Shown: positions 32,061 to 44,042, counted from the stretch's first letter. The stretch is DNA of 64,000 nucleotides from Deroplatys truncata (GCA_030765065.1 CM060989.1:40539501-40603500), one strand, 5' to 3'. The notes: generated from the letters alone by a model not told the origin. A program made the numbers and translations.

Positions 32061-32516
32061 GGATTTTATCAACTCTTTTCTATTACCTATACTTGTTCCT
32101 ATCAAGGATCTAACTCTGGTCTCAGTACAGAAGGCAACCATATTGACTGCACCAGTGGAGGAGTACGGAAAACATAGATAAGACCAAACTGCTAAGGGTA
32201 ATCAAGGACCGAATATTATCGCCAAGCTTATTATGTTAACATCGGTACCTAAAAGTTTGCTTATCTCCTCATCGCTAAACACGAATACCATCTTCCTGGT
32301 ATTACAATGTTGTCAAGTTTCGTTACGTTCTTAGCGCAAAGAAACAGAATAAGGTTTTGCGAGAAGAAATGATTCAACGGTGTGCTCCTGTTTAATTTTG
32401 TGTTATGTTTTCTCTTTCTTTCTTATTTTATTCATAATCTTGCTTTTGTCAGTAAACCTGTTTGTTTTGACTGTCGGAGGTGCAGTCGCCTTTCCTTTTG
32501 ATTTCTCCCTCTCGGA
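32061..32516. other. Stretch without recognised feature
   Basis: No motif or repeat match seen. Confidence 0.4.
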
Positions 32517-32857
32517 CCTATGTGGCATTTTAATCATAATGGTTACAGCCATTGTTTAGATAATAAAAATTTCGAAAATGTTTCCTTGTAAAGGATAGTT
32601 CGGGGTGGGGGATTTTTCTTGAAAATCTTGGTGTCGTATCTTTGGAAGGTACTGAACCTAAATATAAAGTTTGGTATTTATACAAATTTTCCTTTTGAAT
32701 TATGCTGTTCACAGACACACATGCGGTCCTTTTTGTAATTTATGGGGGGTTCAGCAGGCCCCAAAACATGTATTTCCGGTGAAATCTCGGTATAAAATTT
32801 TTGGGTGGAATGCAATACCTTCTCTACCTACTATACGTGGTAGACAAAGCAATAAGC
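32517..32857 (+). mobile_element. Family A 3' half
   Basis: Begins at atttcgaaaatgtttccttg and its upstream block, and ends tactatacgtggtagacaaa. The hairpin is mutated (cgtggtag). Confidence 0.85.
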
Positions 32858-32867
32858 TTTAGTCAGA

Positions 32868-33290
32868 ATAGAATTAATTGTTCTTCCACAAAAGTCGTGT
32901 GTTGGACAAGGCTGGAAAGGTAGAATCAGACGACTGAAAAATTCAATACCATAGCCGGGATTTAAACCACGGATCTCCCGGTCTCCGTCCGGTTACTCTT
33001 ACCACTGATCTACCATGGCAACATGACCTAATTAACCTAATAGTGGTTGAAACTATGAAACCCGGGACTTAAAGTACTTACAGCATTGTAAGTCGGCATT
33101 AGGGTATATCATCAATACAATTTGAGATCTGCTTGTGGTTTACCGGGAAAATGCGAATCAGTTGGGGAATTTAATGTCGTACCGGCATGTTGCCATGGTA
33201 GCGCAGTGCTCAGAGTTACCGGACGGAGACCGGAGATCCGTGGTTCAAATCCCGGCTATGGCATTGAATTTTTCAGTCGTCTGATTCCAC
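32868..33290. mobile_element. SINE S4, long inverted pair
   Basis: Left arm (minus) 32868-33022: agaattaattgttcttccac, then the complement of the B box as atagccgggatttaaaccac. Right arm (plus) 33005-33290: a 160-bp leader (gacctaattaacctaatagt onward), then tgccatggtagcgcagtgct and ggttcaaatcccggctatgg, ending tcagtcgtctgattccacct. A transcript across it could fold back over the tRNA-like unit and the proximal tail, about 100 bp. Confidence 0.85.
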
Positions 33291-33296
33291 CTTTAG

Positions 33297-33376
33297 TAAG
33301 AATAGCTTATACACTCTCTAATAAACGATAGAGGGTAGAGAAAGCTATGTGAATGTATCACATAAGATATTTTTTT
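33297..33376 (-). mobile_element. Family A 5' end fragment
   Basis: Contains ctaataaacgatagagggta and gagaaagctatgtgaatgta, the reverse complement of the family A 5' terminus with its subterminal motif. Only about 80 bp remain. Confidence 0.8.
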
Positions 33377-34724
33377 TATATATCATTGTGGTTCACATTG
33401 AATTTCTTTTTAATTATACATATGATACTCATTGTGTTTTTTAAAATATGTTTACATATTTATAGGATCATTAAGAGGGCTAGAGAGTAAAATTCAAGAA
33501 CATCGGGGACTTTTCTTTTCTTCTTATTTCCTTCCCAGCCTTTCGAGTGCCTTTTGCTTTACTGTCGATAACTGTCTCCCAATTTTCCTAAAATGCGGAA
33601 AAAAGCCTGGAGCTGTCGCACTGAGCGCTGTTGGAGGATTCGTTCCGAGAGCAGTTAACCTCAAGATGGCTAAGGTTGACGTAAATTTGTTTGGGTTTAT
33701 ATCTGGAGCCACCCCGATAAATCCAGTTCCACTGTTTTACATACTATCACACAATGACGTAAACCATCCACACATCCGACACTTTGGGGAGTGGACAGTT
33801 GCATGTATATACTTTTTTTGACTCTTGTGTTTCCTGTTGAAATGCTAATTGTAAACGAAAACGTGGTTGTTGTGTTAAAGATAAACTTAGAGCATGAACA
33901 TTATCTCGAGCTCGTCAACATTGACTTATAGCTGTGCTACATGTTAAACGAATGAACGCAGCAACAATACCATGACTGCTAAAACTAGTGAAGCCAGACA
34001 GAACGAAAGCAGAACATCCCAAAGCTAAAATCCATTGGTGCATCTGAACGGCCCCAAGGCAGCCGAAAGAAATGCTGAACTTTGGTTCAGCGCGAGTTTA
34101 TACAGTTTCCTTTATTTCTCCATTCCTCAAACCACCTTCACAATGAACTGACAGCAAGTTTGTCCTGGACAAAACCAGGATTAAAGATTTACCCTTGTAG
34201 CGATCTATGCAGGTGTGCAGGGCGGAAGAAGACCTACGTCCTCGCTTGCTGTGGAGAAAATTCACGCTACACCCTGCATACCTATTATCATTTTTAATCT
34301 TGATCAGCGTTGGCTTTCTATTTTCTTTTACTCTTCCGTACCTAATTTCTTCTCTACCCTTTCCCTATATTTCATATTCATGACTTTTTCTAGGTTGAAT
34401 AATTATTTTTTTTTTTGCGGAAGACAGGTTTTTGTTTATCATATGTACCGGTAATCACCATTATCATCACCACTATTATTATCCTCATCCTTAGAACAGC
34501 AGGTGTTGAGCCATGCTTTGCTAAAGATAGCATTACTGATTTCTGAAATGTTCGTTAAAATTTTTCCTGATTTTAAGTTCAGTATTGTGAATGCTTTCGA
34601 TCTCATTCCTATACTATTACATCGTATTACTCACCTTTATTACTGAAATTTGGCAATTAACCGAATTTTTAAAATGCAGTTATGTTCGTACACACATTCG
34701 CACTCGCGCGGGGATGTTTTCCTA
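33377..34724. other. Stretch without recognised gene
   Basis: The longest frame (129 codons, plus, 33432-33821) has no domain, starts in AT-rich DNA and shows no splice or promoter support. Its middle overlaps an opposite frame. A short CAT/CAC trinucleotide-like run is at 34450-34486. Nothing further recognised. Confidence 0.45.
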
Positions 34725-35420
34725 AAAATATGTGTTACATTCACATGACTTTTTCTACTCTCTATCGTTTATTAGTGGACACACAAGCTTATTTTTCTGT
34801 CTACTACACTTTAATCCAAATAAGCCTTTGCAGAAATAGCTACATTACACATTTCGTTATACATACAAAAGGAACAGCGATAGTCAAATGTTTAAGAACC
34901 GGATGCTATATGCTGGCCTTAAAATTCCGTACTGTTTCCATGCAAACGCGAGAAACAACTGAATGTTGAAAGGACTTGAAGAATGGCTAAGTATTGAACA
35001 ATTCGAACCATTAATAACGGATATTTCGGAAATGGCTGATGCTACAAACAAGTTTTAAACTGTTTTAAACAGATCTACATTTCTTGTGTAGTACGTTTTC
35101 GTTTATTGCTTCACGTTTACCAGTTATACAAAACGGGTATACAAAATACCTTCTGAAAGAAGAGGACTTCAAAAACCATTCCCAGAAAATTAAAAAATTC
35201 AATTTTTTATTTTTCTTCTTTAATATATGGTACAATATATTCAAACTCGTTAGAACCATTTTCTTAGAAAATAAAAATTACACAGACATTTTTATAAAAA
35301 TACTTTTCTTTGTATTCAGGGGCCTCAAAACATGTATTTTCAGTGAAATCGCGGTATATATATTTAGGTGGAATGCCATATAACTCCGCCTATTATGTAG
35401 GTACGTGGTAGATAAACAAA
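34725..35420 (+). mobile_element. Family A copy with internal deletion
   Basis: The left end has atatgtgttacattcacatg and actttttctact. It runs in order to cagaaaattaaaaaattcaa, skips the ggtagtttggggtgg block, resumes at cacagacatttttataaaaa, and ends ggtacgtggtagataaac. Confidence 0.87.
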
Positions 35421-36582
35421 AAAATGGAAATACTCTCATACTGCAATAAAATACACCTTTATAAAAGTGAGCTAAAGTGCTTTTAATTTGATTCGTGCAT
35501 TGCTTGACCTAACTGGTCTTAAGCTCGGTTTAAATTGATCTGTTTTAGGTAGGTTGGTTTGTTCATGGAACTATCGTTACTGGTATGAGGAGGTGAAGCA
35601 ATAATCTCCAAAACCATGATTTGATATTAAATTGCTTGCAATATAGTGATGCCTACCATTCGCAGAGCGGTAACATAGCGGCATGAAACATACCCACCCT
35701 CCACAACGCTCTCTCCCTTCTGTCGACAGTACAAAAAGAGGCTGATATTCCCTGATAATCAATCATTAGCACTGACACAGTATTGAAAACGAGCAGCTGA
35801 CCTCTTCCGAACATATTTACAGTTAAGTTTGCTTATAAAGGCATAGGATGATTCTAGAAAATAGCTGCTAACTTCTGAAAGACCAGAGGACATAATGGAA
35901 TTCAGATCTTAAAACAAATTTAATACATGAGAGAATATTCTCCTTAAATAAGGAAAACTGATATATTTAAAACATTAATACCTGAGATACTGAACGAACT
36001 TAAAATACTATGATTGAACTAATACTTTTCTGCATAACTGAGTTGAATATGAAACGTAAGTTTGTTATAATTTGTGTAAATAGTTAATGCCTACATATTT
36101 TGGGATATTTGTTTGTTGGTGTGCGCTTCTGGCTAATGACTGCATGCTTATTTGATGAAGATTTGTTTTGGATCAGTTTTAAAAACAATCACGTATTTGC
36201 CATCTAAGTTCAAGACTTAAGGTTTCCATGTATACTTCTTAAATTCGCAAAAATTACCTTACAATCCCTTACATATAAATCAAACATTACTTCAGTTTCA
36301 AACAACCAGGAGTATACCAATTAAGATATTTACTTCGTTCATCAGATCACCTGAGGTAAAAACATTTACTTCTTTCGTACATCTTCCCTAGCTTTGTTTA
36401 TTGGCAGTATTTACTTACGAGTGCTTTTTCCTTATGCATTTACAGGGGATTGCATATAACTCGACATATTACCTAGCATTCTCCATGTGCTTTAATTTAC
36501 AACAGATTTTATTGGCTATTCCTATGACCTTATATATTTGTTTTCTTTTATATAAAAACGAGATGTATCTGTGACTGTCTTT
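35421..36582. other. AT-rich stretch without recognised feature
   Basis: No domain, terminal repeat or shared repeat noticed in over 1.1 kb. Confidence 0.4.
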
Positions 36583-36705
36583 GTGAGTGCTCAGCGTTCT
36601 GGCTTCTCAAACCGGGTTTGACTCCTGAGTGGGGCGGGGAATTTTGCTTTGATTATGATCATTCCCTGCCCTTCGCAGAGTCTAGAAGAATATGAGTTTG
36701 AGAGA
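36583..36705 (+). mobile_element. SINE family S6, short copy
   Basis: Contains gtgctcagcgttctggcttc (degenerate A-box half), a B-box-like ccgggtttgactcctgag, then ggggcggggaattttgcttt and cttcgcagagtctagaagaa, matching 11240-11370 and 54864-54960 in order. The 3' part is missing. Confidence 0.7.
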
Positions 36706-37118
36706 AAATATATGTTTCTTAACGAAGCTAGTGACTTCGAATAGAAAAACTTAGAAATATTAGCTCATACCACAAAGACACCTGTTGATTCAAGAAATCG
36801 CAAGTGGAAGAAAAAATATATCAAAATCATTATTAACGAGTGTTTTTGCTTATAGTGACATTTAGTGGAGATTAAATATTTCGTGATATTGAGAAATGCT
36901 GTACAAAAATGACCAAACCAGTATGACATGTGTCTGGGGCTCAAATCACGTGGGCCGACCAATCTGATTTGGGTTTTTTCTTCGTTTCCCACAGTCGCCA
37001 TAGTAAATATCCGATTGGATATGTTTTACTCTGAGTCAAAGTTCAATCTTAAGTCTAAAACACAGTAAAAATGAGAAATAAGTGGTAATAGCGAATGCTC
37101 TGCCATCTATCCACAGTT

Positions 37119-37276
37119 AGATGGACAGCACCTGCCATCTGCTCGGCACGTATAGAAGCGCAGATACAGTTGTCTAGCACTAAGGTCTCTGTGGATACGT
37201 GTCGAAGCTACCATCTGCTTGTAACAGAAGCAGAAGTACAGTTGCTATGCACATGTCTCTGTGGATACGTGGGAAA
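37119..37276. repeat. Two-unit imperfect tandem duplication, ~75 bp
   Basis: The unit begins ccatctgct (37133 and 37211), contains a tacagttg block, and ends tctctgtggatacgtg (37191 and 37258). The duplication lies just downstream, in minus-strand terms, of the gag-like start at 37396. Confidence 0.75.
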
Positions 37277-37396
37277 GTAAAATAGTATGACACAGGGATG
37301 AGACTGTAGCTGGAAAACCTTGTTCCTCTGGCTGATGCCCTCTGCTGCAGTGTTGATCTCCGGCTGTTGTTGCTCAGAGTCTGCTGATTTCTCCAT
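37208..37396 (-). pseudogene. Possible gag start of an LTR retrotransposon
   Basis: A 62-codon frame starts just inside the LTR-like block (minus): MEKSADSEQQQPEINTAAEG, then ISQRNKVFQLQ. The charged, Q-rich start and its position right after an LTR-like sequence suggest the beginning of gag. There is no zinc knuckle or capsid homology in the visible part, and the frame soon ends. Function is an inference. Confidence 0.3.
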
Positions 37397-37399
37397 TTC

Positions 37400-38072
37400 T
37401 AATAATCACCTATCTAACTAATTTCACGGGTCTCAGGCAAATTAAAACACACTGCTTTTCCCTTAAAAAATGTGGTTTATTGTAAAATAAATATTTATGG
37501 GCAGCTAGCTTTTCCCGTTGTAACAATTCCTACCATAATAATAAATAGGCGCCTGATCTAACTGCACACGCTTCTCACCCATACACACACGTGCATTTGT
37601 CGTCCAGAGAGTAACACTGTGTGTCGAGGAGATTCTTTAAGAGAGTGAAAATCTGGGGCTTTCTTCCACTTTTTATACTTAAGCCTAGTGGCGCTCACCT
37701 TTGCGACATTTCTAATTGGTCCTCAGACCGCGTTACCTTATTATGTATGAGAATATTCTGCTCCAAAAGATTTCGCATACGCGTCCTAGTGACGCGACCG
37801 GAAGCAGATTCAATATCTCTGTCTCTTTCCTTTCTATATCTGTCTCTTTCTATTTCTCCTTACCGCTTCCAGTTCCCTGCTCATTAGCTTGGTGAAAGGT
37901 GGGCTCTACCTGGAATTAGCTAGCTCGCCCATCTCTTACTTATCTAAGTTATAATCTGCTTTTGTACAATTCTCGGTTGTTAAATATTCTAACATATTTC
38001 TTGGTGAATTATGTCATTATGTGCAATTCTTGTTTAATGTTGATTTAAATGTCTATGTATATATATGTAGCA
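37400..38072 (-). mobile_element. LTR-like block with TATA, poly(A) signal and adjoining polypurine tract
   Basis: On the minus strand a polypurine tract (gaaagggggata, plus 38073-38084) directly precedes TGCTACATATATA. About 400 bp further is a TATA box (agtataaaaagtgg, around 37667-37680), and about 190 bp after that an AATAAA (near 37485). This order (PPT, TG, U3, TATA, R, AATAAA) fits an LTR. The far boundary with CA was not found. A PPT before the block marks a 3' LTR, while the gag-like frame after it would mark a 5' LTR, so the structure is unresolved. Confidence 0.45.
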
Positions 38073-38084
38073 TATCCCCCTTTC

Positions 38085-39384
38085 AAGATCTAGAAGATTA
38101 ACTGCCCATCACACACCGAGCCACGAGGAATCTCCTAACCTATCCGTCGCGATATGACCAGCTAGTTAAAATGACGTAACATAGAAAGCAATAACTAAAT
38201 AAAAACATTAGAATTTCTGCCATAATCGAAAATATTAAGCAACATCTTAAACTAGCAAACATCGCCGCCTTCTACTGACAGTTATAGCTTCATTCTATTG
38301 TTTTACATTCAAGCATACGACCATTTTGTTTTAAATTTACCAAGCGAAGGTATTTAAACCCTTCTTCCTTTAAACCAGGTATTTGATTTTTTAGCGCATG
38401 CCTTCGTGCCCCATTGAATCAGAAGATGTATCTTTGGTTTGATGTAACCAATGAGGAAAGTGTGTCCTGAGTGGAAAGGGTTTAGGTCTCCAATCCTAAC
38501 GGCAGACTGGGTCGTTGGCCTGTCCCATCTAAGGGGAAACTGTAGAATGCTAAACAGGATGGAAAAAAAACGTAGGGTTGGGTTATTCAATATTACTGCT
38601 CCTCACCTACCAACCCTCTGCCGCATGTGCGTACTGTAACCAGGGGGACGAAAAAAAAAGGGCTACAGGAACGTGGAGGGAAAAAAAGGTGAGGCTGCAA
38701 GGGGAGGGGAAAATGAAGAACTGCATACGTAACACGACGTATGTATGTGTGTGTGTAGTGTCAGAAAATCTTTCACAAATAAAGGTTTGCGTAGCGAGAT
38801 AAAGAATGAAATGTAACCCCAGCTCTAAATCTTTTCAAACACGTTGGTTGCCTTAAGGGGAGAGTAAAAAATGTATATAGCAGAAGGAATGAAAGGAAAT
38901 CGAAAAGGTAGCGTAGCGTATATGATATAAAAACTTTTGAGAGAGGTTGCAAAAGGGGTGGTGCACACGGTTTACCCCCTTCTTTTTAAATAATAATGAT
39001 CATCGTCATCGCGGATGCCGATTGGTTAACCCATCCACACGAATGGGTTGTATCTCTTTTTGTTGTTATTCAGCACGTTCAGAATGCGTGCCGAGCCCGT
39101 GCGAGGCATAAGAAAAGAAAACAGCGCATGCGTCTAAAAGACGTTTTCTTATTCCCTTTGTGTTTCGGTTTGAAAGGACTATGGATCAAAGTGCTTGGTG
39201 CCAGTCTGACAATCTCCGCGATAGGCTAATCCCTTTTCTTGTTTGGGATTCGCTGGTGACATTCTGATTGGTATGGTGCCTACGTTTTCGATGCAGCATT
39301 TCAACCAATCGCAATCCGGTTATATGTATTCAACGGCTTTCTATTTCTAGAAAGGAGATAATTTTCCGTTAAGGCCTCCAAGTT
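38085..39384. other. Stretch without recognised gene
   Basis: 38085-38160 may be the 3' internal end of an LTR element (see the block at 37400-38072). The rest shows no domain or shared repeat. Purine-rich runs occur at 38640-38720. Confidence 0.4.
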
Positions 39385-39650
39385 TTTATTTTCTCTTCCT
39401 CGTACCTAGCAGGTAGGGAAGGAATTGCATTTAATAAAAAAAATGTGATATTCAGATTTAACCGTAAATACATGTTTTGCGGCCCCCCTGAAAAATATTA
39501 TTTCTCTAAAACGTACTTACAATAAATAACTGTAGGATTATATACCATCCAAAAAATTCGATGTCGATATTTTACCGAAAATCTCTTTTGAGACCACCTA
39601 AAGCCAAAAATAAATAAAATAAAATAATTTTTTTAAACTGAAATTAACTT
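39385..39650 (-). mobile_element. Two family A 3' end fragments in tandem
   Basis: 39388-39515 has ttttctcttcctcgtaccta, a ggtagggaaggaattgcat block and aaatacatgttttgcggccc. 39530-39650 repeats the inner part (ccatccaaaaaattcgatgt, cttttgagaccacctaaagc). Both are reversed and diverged. Confidence 0.7.
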
Positions 39651-39652
39651 GA

Positions 39653-39938
39653 GTTTTTATTTATGGACGCTCTTTAACTACTGCGGTCCTTAGCGTCCCA
39701 TTCTATATTGGGCGTGAAATACCGGTAATTGTGCTCAGACGCCTCTATATCAGGCTTGAGGTTCTTTTACGTGCCGTAAATCTACGACACGGGACCACCG
39801 GCTTTACTTCCCTTCCGAAGGAAGCCATGCTAAGAATTTTTATCCCAAAAAAATCCATCGCCCTCCGCCGGGTTTGAACCCGCGACCTTGGGAATTAGAG
39901 GCTAGCATGGTAACCACTACACCACGGAGGAAGACATA
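39653..39938 (-). mobile_element. tRNA-derived SINE family S1, with full tRNA-like head
   Basis: The most complete copy. On the minus strand the head reads tcctccgtggtgtagtggtt (A box) and gcgggttcaaacccggcgg (B box), with an intervening 30-bp arm. The body has tcgtagatttacggcacgta and the 3' end includes taaagagcgtccataaataa. It sits between family A fragments. Confidence 0.92.
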
Positions 39939-39984
39939 TAATTTCTCTACCGTTGCCAAGGAAGGCAATGCATTCCACCCCAAA

Positions 39985-40748
39985 AAATTTTGATGTGACA
40001 CATTCACATGACTTTCTCTACCCTCTATCTTTATTAGTGGGTGTGCAAACTATTCTTACTAAAGCTCATTTTTTATCTACTACATTTAATTCAAACAAAC
40101 CTTTGCAAAAATAGCTACATTACACATTTCGTTATAATACAAAGAGAACAGCGATAGTCAAATGTTTAAGAACATACTGTTGCCATGCAATCGCGAGAAA
40201 CAACCGAAAATCGATGGGACTTCAAAAGAATGGCAGGTATTGAGCAATTCGAAGCGTTAATAACGGATATCTCAAAAACGGCTTATGCTACAAAAGAACG
40301 TATTGTAAATAAATTGTGTGTTATAAACAGATCTACGTTTTTTGTGTGGTACGCTTTCGTCTATCGCTTAACGTTTACAAGTTATACACGATTATACAAT
40401 ATTCCTTTTTAATCAAGAAGACTTTCTGAGCTATTGACACAAAATTCAAGTTATACGTTTTATTTGCCATGTAAGTATCTCTCATGTATGGTAGTTTAAT
40501 AAAAATCTTCGGAGCGATTTTTTACAAAATCAAATTTTCGAAAAATGCTACAAATAAAGGAGAGTTGGGGATGAGAGGATTTTCTTGAAAATCTTTGTGT
40601 CACGTCCTTGGAAGATACATACATGGACACGTTTCCAAAAATTCTTTATTTGGATTCATGGGACCTCAAAACATATATTTTCGGTGAAATCTCGGTATCG
40701 AATTTTTGGGTGGAATGCAATACTTCCCCTACTTACTATACATAGTAG
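39985..40748 (+). mobile_element. Family A copy nested in another family A copy
   Basis: The left end tgatgtgacacattcacatg follows directly on an aaaaaattt run of the host copy. The right end is ctatacatagtagagaaact then aat. The AC-rich segment is deleted (acgtccttggaagatacata then catggacacg). Confidence 0.9.
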
Positions 40749-40840
40749 AGAAACTAATTAGAGACCAATGGAGATTTATCCTAAAATACATGTTTTGATA
40801 CCCACGAATCCATAAAAACACGTTTGGGTAAAGGCCCGTG

Positions 40841-40863
40841 AGTGTGTGTGTGTGTGTGTGTGT
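40841..40863. repeat. (GT)n tract
   Basis: Dinucleotide expansion at the family A AC-rich position, reversed orientation. Confidence 0.95.
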
Positions 40864-41521
40864 GCGCCTGTGAACAGCATAGCTCAAAAACGAGAACTCG
40901 GACAAATACCAAATTTGGCATTCCAGTTCAATATCATCCAAAGATGCAGCACAAGGATTCTGAAGAAAATTCTTCACCCAAATTATCCTTTACATACATG
41001 AATTTATGGAAATTTATAAAAGGAATCTTAACGAATTTGGTTAAAATGCTATATATTTAAGATTTATACATGACAAAATGTATATCGTGAATTTTTTGGG
41101 AATGACGTATGAAGTAATCTTCATTGAGAAATAATTTTGTGAAATTTTGTATAACTATTAGTCTTTAAGAGATAAACAAAACAACTAAAAATATAGATCT
41201 CTTTAAAACACAATTTATTTAAAATAGATTTTTTGTGCAATTAACCATTTCCAAAAACCGTTATTCTTGGATTGATTTTTTCAATAGGTGCTTCTGTCGC
41301 TATTCAGTGGTTTCTCGAGACATCATGAAAAGAGTATGGAATTTCTAAGGCCAGCATATCTCCCCTTATAACAACAGCCAGATGTATAATGAAACTTATT
41401 TTCTGCAAAGATTTATCTCGATTCAAATAAAGTGGATAGAAAAATAAGCTTACCTAAGAATAGGTATATGAAAATAAACGATAGTGGCCAGAGAAGGTCA
41501 TGTGAATGTAACACATCATCC

Positions 41522-42200
41522 ATTTTTTTCACGCTAATGCAAAGAGAAAAAGGCAATGGATTTAACTCATTTCAAGTTCGAGCAAGCTTCATTGTAATTT
41601 TGTATTATGGTCGATGTGTAAGTCAGCTTTTCGATGCATTTCAATCTTGTAAAGAAAACGAGAGGATCGGCAAAAACTTGAATTATGTATGAGGATCAGG
41701 TAAAGAAATATCGGTAGATGTTGAAATGGAAAAGGAAATCGTAGGAATGCGTTGCTTATCCCAGAGATAATACATCTGCTCTTTGCTCGACTCTTGCGCC
41801 CTCAATCGAGCTGATCAAAGAGAGTGTCTTTGTTTTTATTTCCTGTCTTTAAGAAAGGTTATTTTCTCGGATCAGTATGCAGTTACAGACTGCAAAAACC
41901 GTGTGCTTACAATGTTTTCCAAGGGCAATATTTTAGACACGTGACAATTCCGCGTTTTATATTATTTTGTTCGTGGATAACAGAAGTTTTTCTCTGTGAA
42001 TCAAACTTTTATGGAACGTAAGCACGTTATGGTATTGAGTTAATCTAGGAATTAATGATTTAATAAGAGCTGTGTTGTGGTAGGGTACTGCTTAACGCCC
42101 ACTCTTACTGCATACGGCACCACAGGCGGTGACATTGGTGATACACTAATGAAACGATAATTGGGAAAGGAAATTTGGGAAGAAAACATTCCAGGCCTAA
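41522..42200. other. Stretch without recognised feature
   Basis: No known motif in the 65- and 86-codon frames, and no shared repeat. Confidence 0.4.
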
Positions 42201-42224
42201 GTTTAGCATACATCAGCTGAGGAG

Positions 42225-42690
42225 GATGGCTAGGCGGTCAAGGATTTGTTTCCCGCAGCCGACGTTTTTGACTCGGTCGCTAGGCGAATGCTGGAAAGCT
42301 TCTTTACATCCCCTGAATTTCCTGTCCCTTCACTTCACCTACAATCTCATTTCACTTCACTTTTTATCTGCTTGGTCTGTTTCAAGGTTGAAAGCGTCTC
42401 GGCGTTGCAAGGCAGGGGAAAAGGATGCTTCGTCCCCGGAATGGAGGGGGCGGTCTCTAAATACCGGGCCTCCCAGGGGATGTGTGAGCCCTCGGGGGGG
42501 CAGTTGTACCAGATGCCATCCGGGTAGTTATAATCTGTAAAAGGTAGGGGCCCTGCCATGTCGTGCCTCCTCGCCCTGCTGGCCTGTTTCCTTTCATCTC
42601 CCCTCTCCCTACCGGAGGCGCCCCGTCAGGGGCTTCAGGCACAAAAGATTCTGGTCCTAATCTTTAGCGTACCTCCCGGACATTTGGCAG
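42225..42690. repeat. GC-rich block, probable retroposon body of unknown family
   Basis: About 460 bp of markedly higher GC, with runs such as gggggcggtctctaaatacc, ccctcggggggg and ccggaggcgccccgtcaggg. Overlapping frames of 61-121 codons on both strands disagree with each other and show no domain. The sharp compositional edges suggest an inserted element. No target duplication was identified. Confidence 0.45.
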
Positions 42691-42699
42691 TTATGAGGA

Positions 42700-42792
42700 C
42701 CTCAATTATGGAGGACGATCTTGGCGGAATTTCAACCACGGACCTCCCGCTCACGAGTCCTTGCTTTAACAATCTCGGCCACCCGTATCGTA
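42700..42792 (-). mobile_element. SINE family S3, tRNA-like head
   Basis: On the minus strand: gggtggccgagattgttaaa (A box) and ggtccgtggttgaaattccg (B-box region), followed by ccaagatcgtcctccata. Same order as 45799-45870 and 55350-55433. It may be the head of the GC-rich block at 42225-42690, because they are adjacent in the right orientation. Confidence 0.7.
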
Positions 42793-42839
42793 CTATGACA
42801 AGTGGTTGCTCTTTTCAGATAACACAATTGATTTCATAA

Positions 42840-44042
42840 GTGATGCAGCACAGGATAGATTTGCACACAAGGTTTTATATTTCATAATGCGTTTGTCTCA
42901 AGCTATGATGGAATGGTTCACACAAACCATTCCCAAAGCGACGTCCGTGCATTTATTAATTAGATGCAACAATTTAATGATATATCTCTAGAAACGAGCC
43001 TTGAAATTCAGAGTGCAATTGCCTCTAGAAATCCTTTGCAGGACGAATGTCATAAATGAGTAGTTAGGTACGATTTTGATCTTATGGACCTGTTAGGAGT
43101 TAAAGGTACTGAAACAAATATAACGTCTTCACAACTTTCTATCATAACATGACAGCTTTCACCAGCTATGGCTGCATTTATATTACAGTCAAACTACCAT
43201 AAGATGTAATCTAGTTATTTAAAGCACAGTTATTTTCGTATAATGAATGTTTCATATTCTTTCTTAAAATTTATTTATATTTGTAATAATTCAATAAAGA
43301 TTAGCGGAAAGATTTTAATGACTTTTCTGTTTTGGATCTTGGCTGTTTCAGTTAAAATTGGGAATTATGAACTATGGACCGGCAAAATTCGTGAGCATTG
43401 TCTGCAATGAAGTCCTCAATATTCTGTTCCTGTTATAAACGCATCTAAACTATTACTTGATCCGTTTTGGAGATGCTTCAGTTGCAGGTAGGTGATAATG
43501 TTAGCAGTCCTCCTGAAGTCATTCGTGAAAGATTATTTGTACACCTTCTCCCAGTCGTGTAGGGACAATCGCGAAGAATTGAATATCCTTATATTTAAAC
43601 AGGACAAATTTTCAATATTCCATACTTTATAGCTATACTGTACAATACCAGCGTTGTAAATTTTATTGATACGTAAAGCATAACAGCTTAAGTAAAATTT
43701 TGCTTTATTCTCTTTTAGTTTCCTAGAAATGGCACTCTGAAATAAATTATCATTTTACAGCAATATAACTGATTACGTCACACACTCAAATAAAATGCAC
43801 TTGTGTATTCCACATAATGAATCTGAATCAGGAAGGGAAGAGAGCAGCGGAGAGGGGAGGGAGGAGAGTTAGGTCTCCACATTTTACAGAATTTCACGTT
43901 ACAGGCAGATTTGCAAAGAAGCTGCTTGAAATAGTATATTATACATTAAGGGAAGAAAGAAATGATTTTTCCACGAGGTACATAACTGGGGTCCGAGGGC
44001 TGCAAATTAGTGACGGAAAATCTGTTTCGATCATGTAGCATA
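42840..44042. other. Stretch without recognised feature
   Basis: AT-rich. No domain, shared repeat or splice-bounded frame. Confidence 0.4.

Larger units (their letters stand above)
39939..41521 (-). mobile_element. Family A copy split by an opposite-strand family A insertion
   Basis: Left piece 39939-39984 (atttctctaccgttgccaag and gcaatgcattccacccc) and right piece 40749-41521 (ggagatttatcctaaaatac through gtcatgtgaatgtaacacat) form one minus-strand element in correct order. The plus-strand copy 39985-40748 separates them. The AC-type tract is present as (GT)n at 40841-40862. Confidence 0.87.

Noticed and set aside
33432..33821. 129-codon plus-strand frame as a gene
   Set aside because: No domain, no splice or promoter support, hydrophobic AT-driven start, overlaps an opposite-strand frame.
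39868..39938. Functional tRNA gene on the minus strand
   Set aside because: Promoter boxes belong to SINE S1, whose body follows immediately and recurs at three other sites.
42175..42540. 121-codon frame as a gene
   Set aside because: Lies across the edge of the GC-rich retroposon-like block. Opposite and alternative frames are equally open because of base composition.
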